A DNA stretch of 64,000 bases, taken from positions 124,001 to 188,000 of the forward strand of contig NZ_KE386820.1 in the NCBI RefSeq assembly GCF_000428925.1, given 5' to 3'. Under the pieces are notes generated by a model. It searched no databases and had not been told where the DNA came from. It saw nothing but the letters and a program-made list of their open reading frames with translations. Below are positions 30,996 to 38,831 of the stretch, piece after piece; the first letter of the stretch is position 1; each line of letters starts with the position of its first letter. This DNA is from Furfurilactobacillus rossiae DSM 15814. Its GTDB lineage: Bacteria; Bacillota; Bacilli; Lactobacillales; Lactobacillaceae. The position numbers and the translations under genes are program-made.

Positions 30996-31010
30996 CTGAA
31001 AGCGTTTGCG
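30996..31010. promoter_or_regulatory. cre site in the gntK-rpiR divergent promoter region
   Basis: CTGAAAGCGTTTGCG matches the CcpA-binding consensus TGWAARCGYTWNCW except for the last base, and sits between two divergent sugar-acid genes, so glucose repression of gluconate use is likely. Confidence 0.65.
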
Positions 31011-31024
31011 GCATAATGTTCTTA

Positions 31025-31045
31025 GAAAACTTTTTACATAAAAGT
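31025..31045 (+). promoter_or_regulatory. likely operator before the RpiR-type regulator
   Basis: GAAAACTTTTTACAT runs into a palindrome, ACTTTTTACATAAAAGT (31029-31045, 6-bp arms). The first 15 bases recur before gntP copy 1 with one change. Confidence 0.5.
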
Positions 31046-31069
31046 GGATGAATATTTTCATAAAGGACG

Positions 31070-31927
31070 GTGTTTATCATCGCACGAACTAGTGTAAGTA
31101 CGATTAAAGCAAACTATCAACACTTAACGGGAGCTGATAAGAAGATTGCTTCATTTATTCTTGGCAATCCAGCCGCCGCCAGTGAAATGACGATTCAAGA
31201 TTTAGCGGAAAACGTCAAAGTATCGACGGCAACGGTTAGTCGGTTTGTCAAACGAATTGGGTGGCGCTCATTTCGTGAGTTTAGTCTAGGCTTTGGCGGC
31301 ATTGCAGCACAAACGGACAGTTTTTTCAGTGAAATTGAAGAAGACGATGCACCGTCAGTCGTCGTCGATAAGGTGTTTCAGGGGGCTGATAACGCGTTAG
31401 ATGCAACCCGTGCGTTATTGAAAGATCAAGATTTAGCCGATGCTATTAAATTGATCAAAAATGCACATACTTTGTCATTTTTTGGCTTTGGTGGTTCCTC
31501 AATTGTTGCGCTAGATGGGTATCATAAGTTCTTACGGACAACGGTTCAGCCGCAGTTTCACCCTGATGTCGACATTCAATTGATGCAAGCCGTTAAGATG
31601 ACCAAAGACGATGTCGCAATTATCGTGTCTCACTCAGGGCGTAACCATGACACACTGATGATTGCGGATCAATTGCGCGCTAATCACGTGCCAATGATTG
31701 CCATCACCAGTTATCCGGCTTCGCCACTGGCAAAAAAATGTGACATTGTGTTCCAATCCGTTGCGGAGGAAGTTAACTACCGGAGTGAGTCAATGAGTTC
31801 TTTGATTGCCCAGTTGACGATTATGGACAGTTTGTTTACTTTGGTTGGTGCTCAAGGCGCGCGTACTCAGTCTGGGGAAGGCTTATTAAAAGATGTGCGT
31901 CACGCAATGGCAACGACTCGCGAGTAA
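31070..31927 (+). CDS. RpiR-family (HTH plus SIS domain) regulator, gluconate locus
   Basis: About 285 residues: an N-terminal HTH_6 domain (LTGADKKIASFILGNP to KVSTATVSRFVKRIGW, roughly 18-66) and a C-terminal SIS phosphosugar-binding domain (FFGFGGSSIVALDGYHKF, IIVSHSGRNHDT). It probably senses 6-phosphogluconate and controls the divergent gntK and the gntP genes. The start is uncertain. GTG 31070 is only 2 bases after AAAGGA, too close; AUC codons at 31076 and 31079 are better spaced and give the family's usual N-terminal length. Confidence 0.9.
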   Translation: MFIIARTSVSTIKANYQHLTGADKKIASFILGNPAAASEMTIQDLAENVKVSTATVSRFVKRIGWRSFREFSLGFGGIAAQTDSFFSEIEEDDAPSVVVDKVFQGADNALDATRALLKDQDLADAIKLIKNAHTLSFFGFGGSSIVALDGYHKFLRTTVQPQFHPDVDIQLMQAVKMTKDDVAIIVSHSGRNHDTLMIADQLRANHVPMIAITSYPASPLAKKCDIVFQSVAEEVNYRSESMSSLIAQLTIMDSLFTLVGAQGARTQSGEGLLKDVRHAMATTRE

Positions 31928-32040
31928 TTATAGAAGTTATATAGAAGAATAAAAGTGAATCATAGTCAACTCGTAATGTCGCCCACCCGTAAACGTGCTA
32001 GAATAAGGCTTAATCTTTTGTCACGAGGGTGGTGGGATTT

Positions 32041-32820
32041 GTGCAAAGTCGGCGGCAGTCGGCCTCAATTTATCAACGGTTAAAACAGCGACGTATGCGG
32101 CGATGGCGTTGGCTATTGGTGCTGATTATCGTTGGCTTGGTTGGCGGTGCCAGTTATGGTGTATTTCACTGGTGGCAATTACGACATCAGACAATGATGG
32201 CCAAGTATCCTGTCACTGGAGCCGCCATTGATCAGGATGCGGGGTTTTTAGACTTCCAGGCATTGTCCAAAACAGGTGTTAAATTTGTCTACTTGAAAAC
32301 GACGGTCGGCAATCGTTATACGGATGACGATTTTGCAGGTAATTACAGTCGCAGTGGCGGTAGTGGCAATACACTGAAAGTTGGGGTGTACATGGTGTAC
32401 AGCCCCAATAGTCCCGTACTCAGTCAAACGACTTATTTTGAAAAGCAGGTTGGGTCAGATACGGGAACGTTGCCAATTATGATTTCTGTTCCAGACACCG
32501 GGTCTAGTTTTGGGTCTGCCAAGGCCATTGAACGAACTGTAGCACGCTTGACCGCGATGATAGCGACATTAAGAACGGATTATCAGCAGCCGGTGTTGTT
32601 GTGGACGTCGACTGATGGCTATCAAGCGTTAAAAGGCAAATTGAGTCATACAATGTTTTCACTTGATGATAGCAAATTGACCAAACGGAGCCCTCAGGAC
32701 GTTCAATTTATCAGTTATGACGATAATGGTTCGCTAATTGTGGCTGGTGAGCGACAATCTATGTCCCTAATGGTATACAATGGCAGTAAGCAATCGTTTG
32801 ATGCATTAAGCAACGAGTAA
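32041..32820 (+). CDS. membrane-anchored GH25-like (lysozyme-type) protein lacking the catalytic pair
   Basis: 259 residues: basic N-terminus, one membrane segment (about residues 24-44) and an extracellular domain that follows the GH25 lysozyme pattern (AIDQDAGFLDFQAL, KFVYLKTTVGNRYTDDDFAGN, KVGVYMVYSPN). The strand that carries the Asp-x-Glu pair in active GH25 enzymes reads LPIMISVPDTG here, so catalysis is doubtful. GTG 32041 is chosen, 5 bases behind GGTGG; GTG 32029 is an alternative. The next gene starts 15 bases downstream. Confidence 0.7.
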   Translation: MQSRRQSASIYQRLKQRRMRRWRWLLVLIIVGLVGGASYGVFHWWQLRHQTMMAKYPVTGAAIDQDAGFLDFQALSKTGVKFVYLKTTVGNRYTDDDFAGNYSRSGGSGNTLKVGVYMVYSPNSPVLSQTTYFEKQVGSDTGTLPIMISVPDTGSSFGSAKAIERTVARLTAMIATLRTDYQQPVLLWTSTDGYQALKGKLSHTMFSLDDSKLTKRSPQDVQFISYDDNGSLIVAGERQSMSLMVYNGSKQSFDALSNE

Positions 32821-32834
32821 AGATGGGTGATAAA

Positions 32835-33269
32835 ATGGCTTTTTTCAGTAAAAAAGAAAGTGACGATGCAAAGCAAGGTGCACCACGCTTGACAATCGAT
32901 CAGGCGCAAACCGGTATTCTTGACGCCGTCACCAGTCAATTTGGCGATTCACAAACAGCATTGCCAGATTTCTCAGTTGTTGCAGGGTGGGCTAGTGCTG
33001 ATTTTATTGCCTTCCGCAGTTTTGATATTCAAATCAAAGTGGGGGTCACTCCAGAAAATCCTCGCGATCAGAAACGTTTGAAATGTTTGGTCGCCGTTGG
33101 TCCGCGTTTTGTCTCGTTGTACGACCTTTTGGAGACGGATTTACGCAGTCAGTACAAACGACAATACACGCCAGAAAATTTGCGCGCTGATTTAAAATTG
33201 TTACAGCATTATCTAGCCTGGCGCTTAACGCCAGAACAACGCGCCAAATTTGGTTTGACGCAAGACTAG
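32835..33269 (+). CDS. hypothetical cytoplasmic protein
   Basis: 144 residues, no signal peptide or membrane segment, no family recognised. The N-terminus is polar and Lys/Asp-rich; the middle (DIQIKVGVTPENPRDQKRLKCLVAVGPRFVSLYDLLETDL) looks like a compact alpha/beta fold. ATG 32835 follows GATGGGTGAT; an earlier ATG at 32823 has AAAG directly attached and is less likely. It is probably co-transcribed with the GH25-like gene 15 bases upstream and ends in a strong terminator. Confidence 0.7.
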   Translation: MAFFSKKESDDAKQGAPRLTIDQAQTGILDAVTSQFGDSQTALPDFSVVAGWASADFIAFRSFDIQIKVGVTPENPRDQKRLKCLVAVGPRFVSLYDLLETDLRSQYKRQYTPENLRADLKLLQHYLAWRLTPEQRAKFGLTQD

Positions 33270-33295
33270 AGTTAATAAAGTTCATGTTTGATATA

Positions 33296-33335
33296 AAAAC
33301 ACCACAACTCAGCAAAAATGAGTTGTGGTGTTTTG
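33296..33335. terminator. bidirectional terminator
   Basis: Perfect 16-bp stem (AAAACACCACAACTCA and complement) with 7-base loop between convergent genes at 33269 and 33391. Confidence 0.88.
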
Positions 33336-33390
33336 AATTTAGCGAAGCAAAATTAGTGATCAGTTGATATTAGTTACAATAACGGTTGTA

Positions 33391-33825
33391 TTAATCAACT
33401 TGTTTAAGTTGCGTCTCATAATGTTGCCTGATTTGGGTTTCAGTAAAGTTGACAAGGTAACTCGGAATACATAACTGGTGAATAAACCGGGCAGAATTTG
33501 CATCACTAACAGCGATGTCAGCAAAGTATAAATCGATCAGTAATTGAATGCCACGTTTGCTAGCTGCAAATTCAATGCTGTTGTGGGATGCCTGCGTACA
33601 GCCGTATAGAATGCCAGCGTCGTTATTTAAGACATGGCCGAGCTCATGTGCCAACTGAAATGCAATTTGATTTTGATTGGGCCAGTTCAAGTTAATGAGG
33701 ACTTTATTCAAAGCCGGATTTGCGGCGGGCGGTGTATTAGGCGACATGGTGGTCGATAAAATAACGTTGATTTGATGTTGCTTTGCAAACGCGAGTAAGC
33801 AATCAATTAGATTTTGCATTATCAT
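33391..33825 (-). CDS. ImmA/IrrE-type metallopeptidase (phage/ICE anti-repressor)
   Basis: 144 residues with the zinc-protease motif HELGH (His60, Glu61, His64) in AHELGHVLNND. Proteins of this family cleave a partner XRE repressor in phages and integrative elements. The partner gene lies immediately upstream and overlaps it by 23 bases, so they are coupled. ATG 33825 is chosen, 5 bases behind GGAAG; ATG 33819 is possible. Probably part of a phage remnant with the repressor and the ArpU-like gene. Confidence 0.85.
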   Translation of the reverse strand: MIMQNLIDCLLAFAKQHQINVILSTTMSPNTPPAANPALNKVLINLNWPNQNQIAFQLAHELGHVLNNDAGILYGCTQASHNSIEFAASKRGIQLLIDLYFADIAVSDANSARFIHQLCIPSYLVNFTETQIRQHYETQLKQVD

Positions 33826-34141
33826 CACTGCTTCCAAGAATTCGTTTAATATAGGCAAGGTCTTCCGGCGGAATGGGGCGGCCTTCAAAGGTCATGATGA
33901 CATCATCGTCGTTAAGATCAACTTGTTGTGATTTTTTTGTTGCAGCGGCCGTGTCACCGCCGATTAATGAATCAACGGATACATTAAGAATTTCCGCAAC
34001 TTTCGTTAATCGAGAAATACTTGGATCTTTTTTTTGCCAGCTGTAAATACTGTTGATACCCATACCCGCCTTGATAGCCAATGTTTGGAGGCTAAGTCCC
34101 CGTTCCTGGGCGAGGGTCTTCACTTGTTCGTAGATTGACAT
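33803..34141 (-). CDS. phage-type XRE repressor (CI-like)
   Basis: 112 residues: HTH in the first 65 residues (SLQTLAIKAGMGINSIYSWQKKDPSISRLTKVAEILNVSVDSLIGG) followed by an acidic linker and a short C-terminal segment (DVIMTFEGRPIPPEDLAYIKRILG) typical of repressors paired with ImmA proteases. ATG 34141 follows AAGAGGATGT. Divergent from the ArpU-like gene at 34296, with palindromic DNA between them, the layout of a lysogeny switch. Confidence 0.88.
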   Translation of the reverse strand: MSIYEQVKTLAQERGLSLQTLAIKAGMGINSIYSWQKKDPSISRLTKVAEILNVSVDSLIGGDTAAATKKSQQVDLNDDDVIMTFEGRPIPPEDLAYIKRILGSSDDNAKSN

Positions 34142-34231
34142 GATACATCCTCTTTTCCTTAACTTTCATTTTACACTAAAAAATAAACGATGTTGTAAAA
34201 ATTATCCGATTGAATTAAAATGTTGTTGAAT

Positions 34232-34251
34232 AATTATACAATCGTGTAATT
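34232..34251. promoter_or_regulatory. palindrome in the repressor/ArpU divergent region, likely operator
   Basis: AATTATACAATCGTGTAATT is an imperfect dyad (TTATAC/GTGTAA arms). A second dyad-like stretch, TTTTACAC...TTGTAAAA, lies at about 34170-34200. Both are placed to bind the phage-type repressor. Confidence 0.5.
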
Positions 34252-34295
34252 AAAGCGTAATTATTTTATTCTATTGAGTAAGAAGGGTTGATGAA

Positions 34296-34667
34296 ATGAA
34301 ACGTCTTATTGAAATAAATGTCGATTTTAGTTTGACACGACAACGAATTAAACAACAAAGTGAGCAGTTTATTCTTGAGAATATTAAACGCTCCGGAACA
34401 CGGAGAATTAACGTTGACGAACAGTATTCGATCGTAGGAGTAAGTTTAACGGCAACGTCGCCAGAAGCTTCCCATTGGGACTACTATGCGCAGATGTTTA
34501 ATCAATTAACGGTAATGGAACGGCGGATTATTTATTATCGTTATTTATCGCAGAAAACGGATGTTTACGCTGAACTAAACACATACTATAGTCGTTCGCA
34601 ATACTTCCGTGTTAAACGCACAGCCGAGTACGAGTTCGCTTATCTGCTTGGTGTATTGGCGCACTAG
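34296..34667 (+). CDS. ArpU-family phage transcriptional regulator-like protein
   Basis: 123 residues. The C-terminal half (LTVMERRIIYYRYLSQKTDVYAELN then YYSRSQYFRVKRTAEYEFAYLLGVL) has the sigma-like pattern of ArpU regulators, which switch on late genes in phages of low-GC Gram-positive bacteria. Assignment is from pattern memory and moderately sure. ATG 34296 lies behind AGAAGGG. Divergent from the repressor. No terminase or structural genes follow directly, so the phage late region has been lost, or this regulator now serves the CotH gene. Confidence 0.7.
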   Translation: MKRLIEINVDFSLTRQRIKQQSEQFILENIKRSGTRRINVDEQYSIVGVSLTATSPEASHWDYYAQMFNQLTVMERRIIYYRYLSQKTDVYAELNTYYSRSQYFRVKRTAEYEFAYLLGVLAH

Positions 34668-34752
34668 CTGAACTAATGGAGGATTTTTTGCATGCGACTT
34701 TTGCGAGAGCAAACTGGGATTTAAATGATAAAAGCTCCGGACTCCCAAAATA

Positions 34753-34766
34753 CGAACGTATGTTTG
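34753..34766. promoter_or_regulatory. possible LexA/DinR (SOS) box before the CotH-like gene
   Basis: CGAACGTATGTTTG fits the Gram-positive DinR consensus CGAACRNRYGTTYC except for its last base. It lies 43 bases before the CotH-like start. No biochemical support; a site for the nearby XRE repressor is the alternative. Confidence 0.4.
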
Positions 34767-34808
34767 AATAGACTTGTACCAAAAAATAAATGAAGGAGTG
34801 ATTATCTT

Positions 34809-36536
34809 ATGGATAACACAGTTGATACAAGTCAGTTGGCAACGTCAGTGAAGACGTTACCTGAATTACATCTTACCGGTGATTTGACCGGAATGAGTCA
34901 CGACGTATACAAGAACTTGTCGTTTGATTTTAAATTGAACGATGGTCGTGATATTAGTGGCTTTGCCAAGATTAAGTGGCAAGGGGATGGTTCGTTACGG
35001 TGGGACAAAAAGAGTTACAAGTTTAAGGCATACGAGGATGAGGCATGCAAGACAAAACTTAAGTTTAAACCGTTAGCAGATTGGGCCGAAAACAGCGACT
35101 TTAACCTGAAGGCCAATTATATGGACATCACGCATGCTCGTAACATTACGAATGCTGCATTGTTTGCGGACATGACTGCGACACGTCAGCATGTTAATGA
35201 TGAACTAGCACAGGCGATTAACTTTGGCGAGATTCAGGGATTCCCAATTCGGTTGTGGATCAATGACAAATTTAATGGCGTATATACATTTAACACGGGG
35301 AAAAATGGTACCCTGTTAAACATGTCAAAAGACAATAAGAATCATGCGGCCGTGGAAGCGGCTCAATTTAACGACACAACAGCCTTTAAAGCTGATACTG
35401 CCAAGTTTGATAATAGTGATTTCAGTGTAGAATTTCCTGACGCGCTATCTGATCCATTGAAAACGAGTTTTGAAAACCTGATGAAATTTGCCCATAATTC
35501 TTCAATTTTTGATTTCCGTGCCCATCAGGATGAGTATATTAACATTGAATCGGTTATTGACTTCGGTATCTTTGCCAATGTCATCGACGACACGGATATG
35601 GAAGTTAAGAATGCGATGTACGTCACTTACGACGGCACTCACTGGACCATGGTTCCATATGATTTGGACACGAGTTGGCAATTACAGTGGGATGGTAAGT
35701 CATTGCAACCGATCGATCAAGATCTATTCGACTTCCAAGGCAATCAGCTGTTATATAAGGCGTTTGCGGCTAACCAAGACCTTGTGTACAAACGTTATCG
35801 TGAGTTGCGTCAAACGGTATTGCGTGGAGATAATGTTATTAACCACATTAAGCAGTTTATGCAATCTGTTGGCGAACCAAATTATGAGAATGATTTGAAG
35901 ACATGGCCTGATTTGCCAAGTGAAAAGCTGACGGGGATGTCACAGTTGCAGTATGACATCTCCAAACGACTGGCCCTGATTGATGATCAAATCGAACGAC
36001 ACTTTGGGGGCGGGCAGAAACTGGCAACGCCTAATTTCGTCAAAAACTCCGATTTTAAATATGATCTGAGTGACTGGAAAGTTTATGGTAACTTTTATCG
36101 GACTACCTTCTCAACATCGGTTAACAATGGCAGCATGGGTGCTGGTTATTCACGTACAGGGATTGATGAAGGAGTGTGGAATTTAATTGTGAGCACTCCA
36201 ATTCCAATTAGTAATCCTGATAATCCACCAGTAGTGTCTTTTGGAGGCAAGATAATGATTCCTGACGATGTTCCTTTGGCGGAAGATGACACAATCCTTA
36301 TTTCTTTGCATTTTCTAGATGCCAATGAACGAAGAGTTAATGATGGTGTTACTCTTGTGGCCGATCATTCTCAACTCAACTGTCAACAATTTCTAAAAGC
36401 AGAGGGTATTCAGATTCCGAAAGGTACTGTCAACGTGCATATGGAATTTGCCTTTAATAAAAATGGACATGCAATTTTGACACGGCCACAAATAAACTTC
36501 ACACCAACTTTGGGTGAATATGTTAGTGGTGATTAA
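34809..36536 (+). CDS. CotH-kinase family protein with C-terminal beta-rich domain (phage-tail type)
   Basis: 575 residues, no signal peptide. N-terminal CotH kinase domain (about 15-395): KWQGDGSLRWDKKSYKFK, DFNLKANYMDITHARN (Lys101 likely contacts ATP), DFGIFANVIDDTDMEVKNAM, and the metal/catalytic VPYDLDTSW with Asp285 and Asp287. CotH of Bacillus phosphorylates spore-coat proteins; related proteins also occur in tail modules of lactobacillus phages (family knowledge). The C-terminal part (about 405-575, NSDFKYDLSDWKVYGN...) looks like a carbohydrate-binding jelly-roll as in phage tail proteins. ATG 34809 behind GAAGGAG. Its own terminator follows. Lies beside phage regulators, so probably a stranded phage gene. 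Confidence 0.82.
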   Translation: MDNTVDTSQLATSVKTLPELHLTGDLTGMSHDVYKNLSFDFKLNDGRDISGFAKIKWQGDGSLRWDKKSYKFKAYEDEACKTKLKFKPLADWAENSDFNLKANYMDITHARNITNAALFADMTATRQHVNDELAQAINFGEIQGFPIRLWINDKFNGVYTFNTGKNGTLLNMSKDNKNHAAVEAAQFNDTTAFKADTAKFDNSDFSVEFPDALSDPLKTSFENLMKFAHNSSIFDFRAHQDEYINIESVIDFGIFANVIDDTDMEVKNAMYVTYDGTHWTMVPYDLDTSWQLQWDGKSLQPIDQDLFDFQGNQLLYKAFAANQDLVYKRYRELRQTVLRGDNVINHIKQFMQSVGEPNYENDLKTWPDLPSEKLTGMSQLQYDISKRLALIDDQIERHFGGGQKLATPNFVKNSDFKYDLSDWKVYGNFYRTTFSTSVNNGSMGAGYSRTGIDEGVWNLIVSTPIPISNPDNPPVVSFGGKIMIPDDVPLAEDDTILISLHFLDANERRVNDGVTLVADHSQLNCQQFLKAEGIQIPKGTVNVHMEFAFNKNGHAILTRPQINFTPTLGEYVSGD

Positions 36537-36549
36537 CTAAATGTTCTCG

Positions 36550-36597
36550 AAAATAGAGTTTATCTGCATGAAAGATGTGTAGATAAACTCTATTTTT
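36550..36597 (+). terminator. terminator after the CotH-like gene
   Basis: Perfect 16-bp stem (AAAATAGAGTTTATCT and complement) followed by TTTTT. Confidence 0.88.
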
Positions 36598-36686
36598 GGG
36601 GATTTATGATGGTCATAATAATCTACACTTCTTGTATTTTTAATTTATATCCTATAAATGTATAATCAAAAAAAGGGGTGATCGGA

Positions 36687-38207
36687 ATGTGTTTGGAAGA
36701 AACAAATGACTGTTTAGACAATTTAGCCGAAGAAATCTCTAAGTGGGGCGTTGGAATCATTGCAGGTGCAGGATTATCGATGGCTGTTATCGGAGACTCG
36801 AAAGAAAAAACAGCAAAAAACTGGAAACAGTTGTTTATATCCGTTGAAAAATACTTTAATAATAAATACTCGGACGACTTCGGTGTCGATGTAGTGAGCG
36901 AACTTGAACAAGGCAGCACTTTACCTCAAATTGCAACAAAAATGTGTAACAAAGTCTCAGTGCTGTCAGGAAAACCTTATGATGATAGTAAAAATGAAAT
37001 AAAACAAGTTATCCGGTCTTTAGTAAACTGGGTACCAACTACGGAACAAGCAAAAAAATATGAATCCTTGCTCAAAGGGATCAATGTGAAATGGGTTATT
37101 ACGACTAATTATGACGAAGTTTTAGAAGCCATATTTAATGAATATGGATATCCAATTAATCCTCAAGAGCCCTTTGTGGCTCCCAAAGATATGATCCCTA
37201 TTTACCACATTCATGGCAGTCGAAACTCTTATCAGAGCATGATAGTCACGCATGAGGATTACGTACAGCTTTTTCGACCTGGAAATTACAGAGAAAATAA
37301 GTTAGTTACTATTATGGCCGAAACGCCGGTAATGATTCTCGGTTATAGCTTGTCAGATTTGAATTTATTGGCTGGATTGGATCAAAGTAACAATGCGTTT
37401 GATTCACAAAGCTTTTCAAAAGCCTTAGTAACGTACAATTCAAAAATAACTAAAGATTATGATGTGCTTCAAGAAAAAGAATTTGGGTGTGACAAAATTG
37501 AAACTAATTCGATTGAACAGTTTTTAACTGATTTAGGTGTTCTTGTTTCGAAAAAAATAGAAGCGAAAGCTAAATTGCATGAAGAAGAAAAGCAATTATA
37601 TAGAGATTTTGACGCTCTAATTGAAGAAGTAGAAGAATTGAACGTTCAAAAAAATGTAACCTACTATGAGTATGTTCAAAATAATGCTAAATCTTTAATT
37701 TCTGATTTAAATAATGCTAAATCTAAAGATATATTAAGAAATCCGGCGGAAAGTATAAAGAAACTTGAATCGACTGCCGACGATAATAAAGGCTCAATCA
37801 GGCCAATTGAGTTTATGGCGTTTAATAAATCTGTGATGATATTAATGCAATTTTTAAGAGGTTCAGCAAGTCTCAAGTCTCATTTTGAGGACTACAACAC
37901 TCTTTTGAAATTTATTTTCACACTTATCGGTAATTTTGATGAATCTTGGTTTACACCTTTAGTGATGAAGACCATTACAAGAAATTTAAACTTTGTGCTA
38001 GATTATTCCAAGCCTGCATTTGGTAACTCCTGGTCAGCTAATAAAACTTGGCAAAACGAAGCTCCAGGTTTTAAGAGAGAACATCCAGATTTTTGGCATG
38101 AAATATATTTACAGGCCAGTATTGGAATTGCAACTGGTGAAGGGGATATGCTGGTTCCTTTGAAAGAAAAGTTTGATGAAATTGATGGTGATTCAGTAAA
38201 AGATTAA
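36687..38207 (+). CDS. SIR2-domain protein, candidate single-gene phage defence
   Basis: 506 residues. N-terminal SIR2 (NAD-hydrolysing) domain: IIAGAGLS at 24-31, VITTNYDEVLE at 137-147, HIHGS at 174-178 with likely catalytic His176, and ILGYSLSDLNLL at 217-228. No zinc-binding Cys cluster as in deacetylase sirtuins. The C-terminal 250 residues are helical, start with a coiled coil (about 290-330), and match nothing recognised. SIR2 domains in defence systems (Thoeris, DSR, SIR2-Argonaute) deplete NAD when phage is sensed; that role is inferred here. AT-rich compared with neighbours. ATG 36687 has AGGGGTGAT 4-7 bases before it; GTG 36678 overlaps that site. Confidence 0.85.
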   Translation: MCLEETNDCLDNLAEEISKWGVGIIAGAGLSMAVIGDSKEKTAKNWKQLFISVEKYFNNKYSDDFGVDVVSELEQGSTLPQIATKMCNKVSVLSGKPYDDSKNEIKQVIRSLVNWVPTTEQAKKYESLLKGINVKWVITTNYDEVLEAIFNEYGYPINPQEPFVAPKDMIPIYHIHGSRNSYQSMIVTHEDYVQLFRPGNYRENKLVTIMAETPVMILGYSLSDLNLLAGLDQSNNAFDSQSFSKALVTYNSKITKDYDVLQEKEFGCDKIETNSIEQFLTDLGVLVSKKIEAKAKLHEEEKQLYRDFDALIEEVEELNVQKNVTYYEYVQNNAKSLISDLNNAKSKDILRNPAESIKKLESTADDNKGSIRPIEFMAFNKSVMILMQFLRGSASLKSHFEDYNTLLKFIFTLIGNFDESWFTPLVMKTITRNLNFVLDYSKPAFGNSWSANKTWQNEAPGFKREHPDFWHEIYLQASIGIATGEGDMLVPLKEKFDEIDGDSVKD

Positions 38208-38353
38208 TTTCATTACTTACCTTGAAGTTAAGAAGTGATTGAAATTGTACTGAGTAGCAAACCTGGAAGTTAAAAATTTCAGCAGAGTTTTTTTAGTTAA
38301 TGTCACGTTAGAATCGGGTGGTTAAGTCATTGTTAACTAACTACTAGCCAAAC

Positions 38354-38406
38354 AAAGCGAGGTTGATCACAGTTTGCATTCTCTTACTGTGATCAACTTC
38401 GCTTTT
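38354..38406. terminator. bidirectional terminator after SIR2 gene
   Basis: About 20-bp stem (AAAGCGAGGTTGATCACAGT with its complement, one mismatch) flanked by A- and T-runs, between convergent genes. Confidence 0.85.
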
Positions 38407-38426
38407 GAGTTGGTTTGTTAATTTCA

Positions 38427-38831
38427 TTATTCCGCTATCGTTTTTTCAGTAGTGGCAGGTTTCGTCGTATGTACGCTAACCAATGTATAGGTAGCGTTAT
38501 CGGCCTCGTCATACAAAGAAACAGGTTGTTGTTCATTGGCATGAATTCTTAAATGATAGCCAAAGCCATCAAGATAGACCAACTCTTGTGCCGTAATACT
38601 TTCAACCGTCGCATTTTCCTTACGGCCATCGATATGCAGTGTTAAATCTGGATTGATTTGAATTCTGTGGATGCGATGGTCGTTATGGTCGGAATATTTC
38701 CAGGTACCAGAAAACAACATTGGTAATGATGATTGATTATCAGTATGCTTTTTACCTGAACGGGTAAATGTGCTTGATAATCCGGCGGCCAGTGACACGC
38801 CAAATAATAAAATATTCCGCTTTAACGACAC
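38427..38831 (-). CDS. small exported or membrane-tethered protein, DUF4828-like
   Basis: 134 residues with a short hydrophobic N-terminus (about residues 5-20) and a domain around TWKYSDHNDHRIHRIQINPDLTLHIDGR and VYLDGFGYHLRI, similar to small lactobacillus proteins of the DUF4828 type (recalled, moderate certainty). GTG start at 38831, 7 bases behind GAGGA. Single gene facing the SIR2 gene across a shared terminator; marks the right edge of the phage/defence patch. Function unknown. Confidence 0.7.
   Translation of the reverse strand: MSLKRNILLFGVSLAAGLSSTFTRSGKKHTDNQSSLPMLFSGTWKYSDHNDHRIHRIQINPDLTLHIDGRKENATVESITAQELVYLDGFGYHLRIHANEQQPVSLYDEADNATYTLVSVHTTKPATTEKTIAE

Noticed and set aside
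34692-34794. Two very short frames (10 and 22 codons) between the ArpU-like and CotH-like genes
   Set aside because: The first has a fair binding site but both are too short to support as genes; they may be decayed phage sequence.
33296-38406. Complete prophage or integrative element with attachment sites
   Set aside because: No integrase, terminase or structural genes and no direct repeats found at the borders; only regulatory genes, CotH and SIR2 remain.
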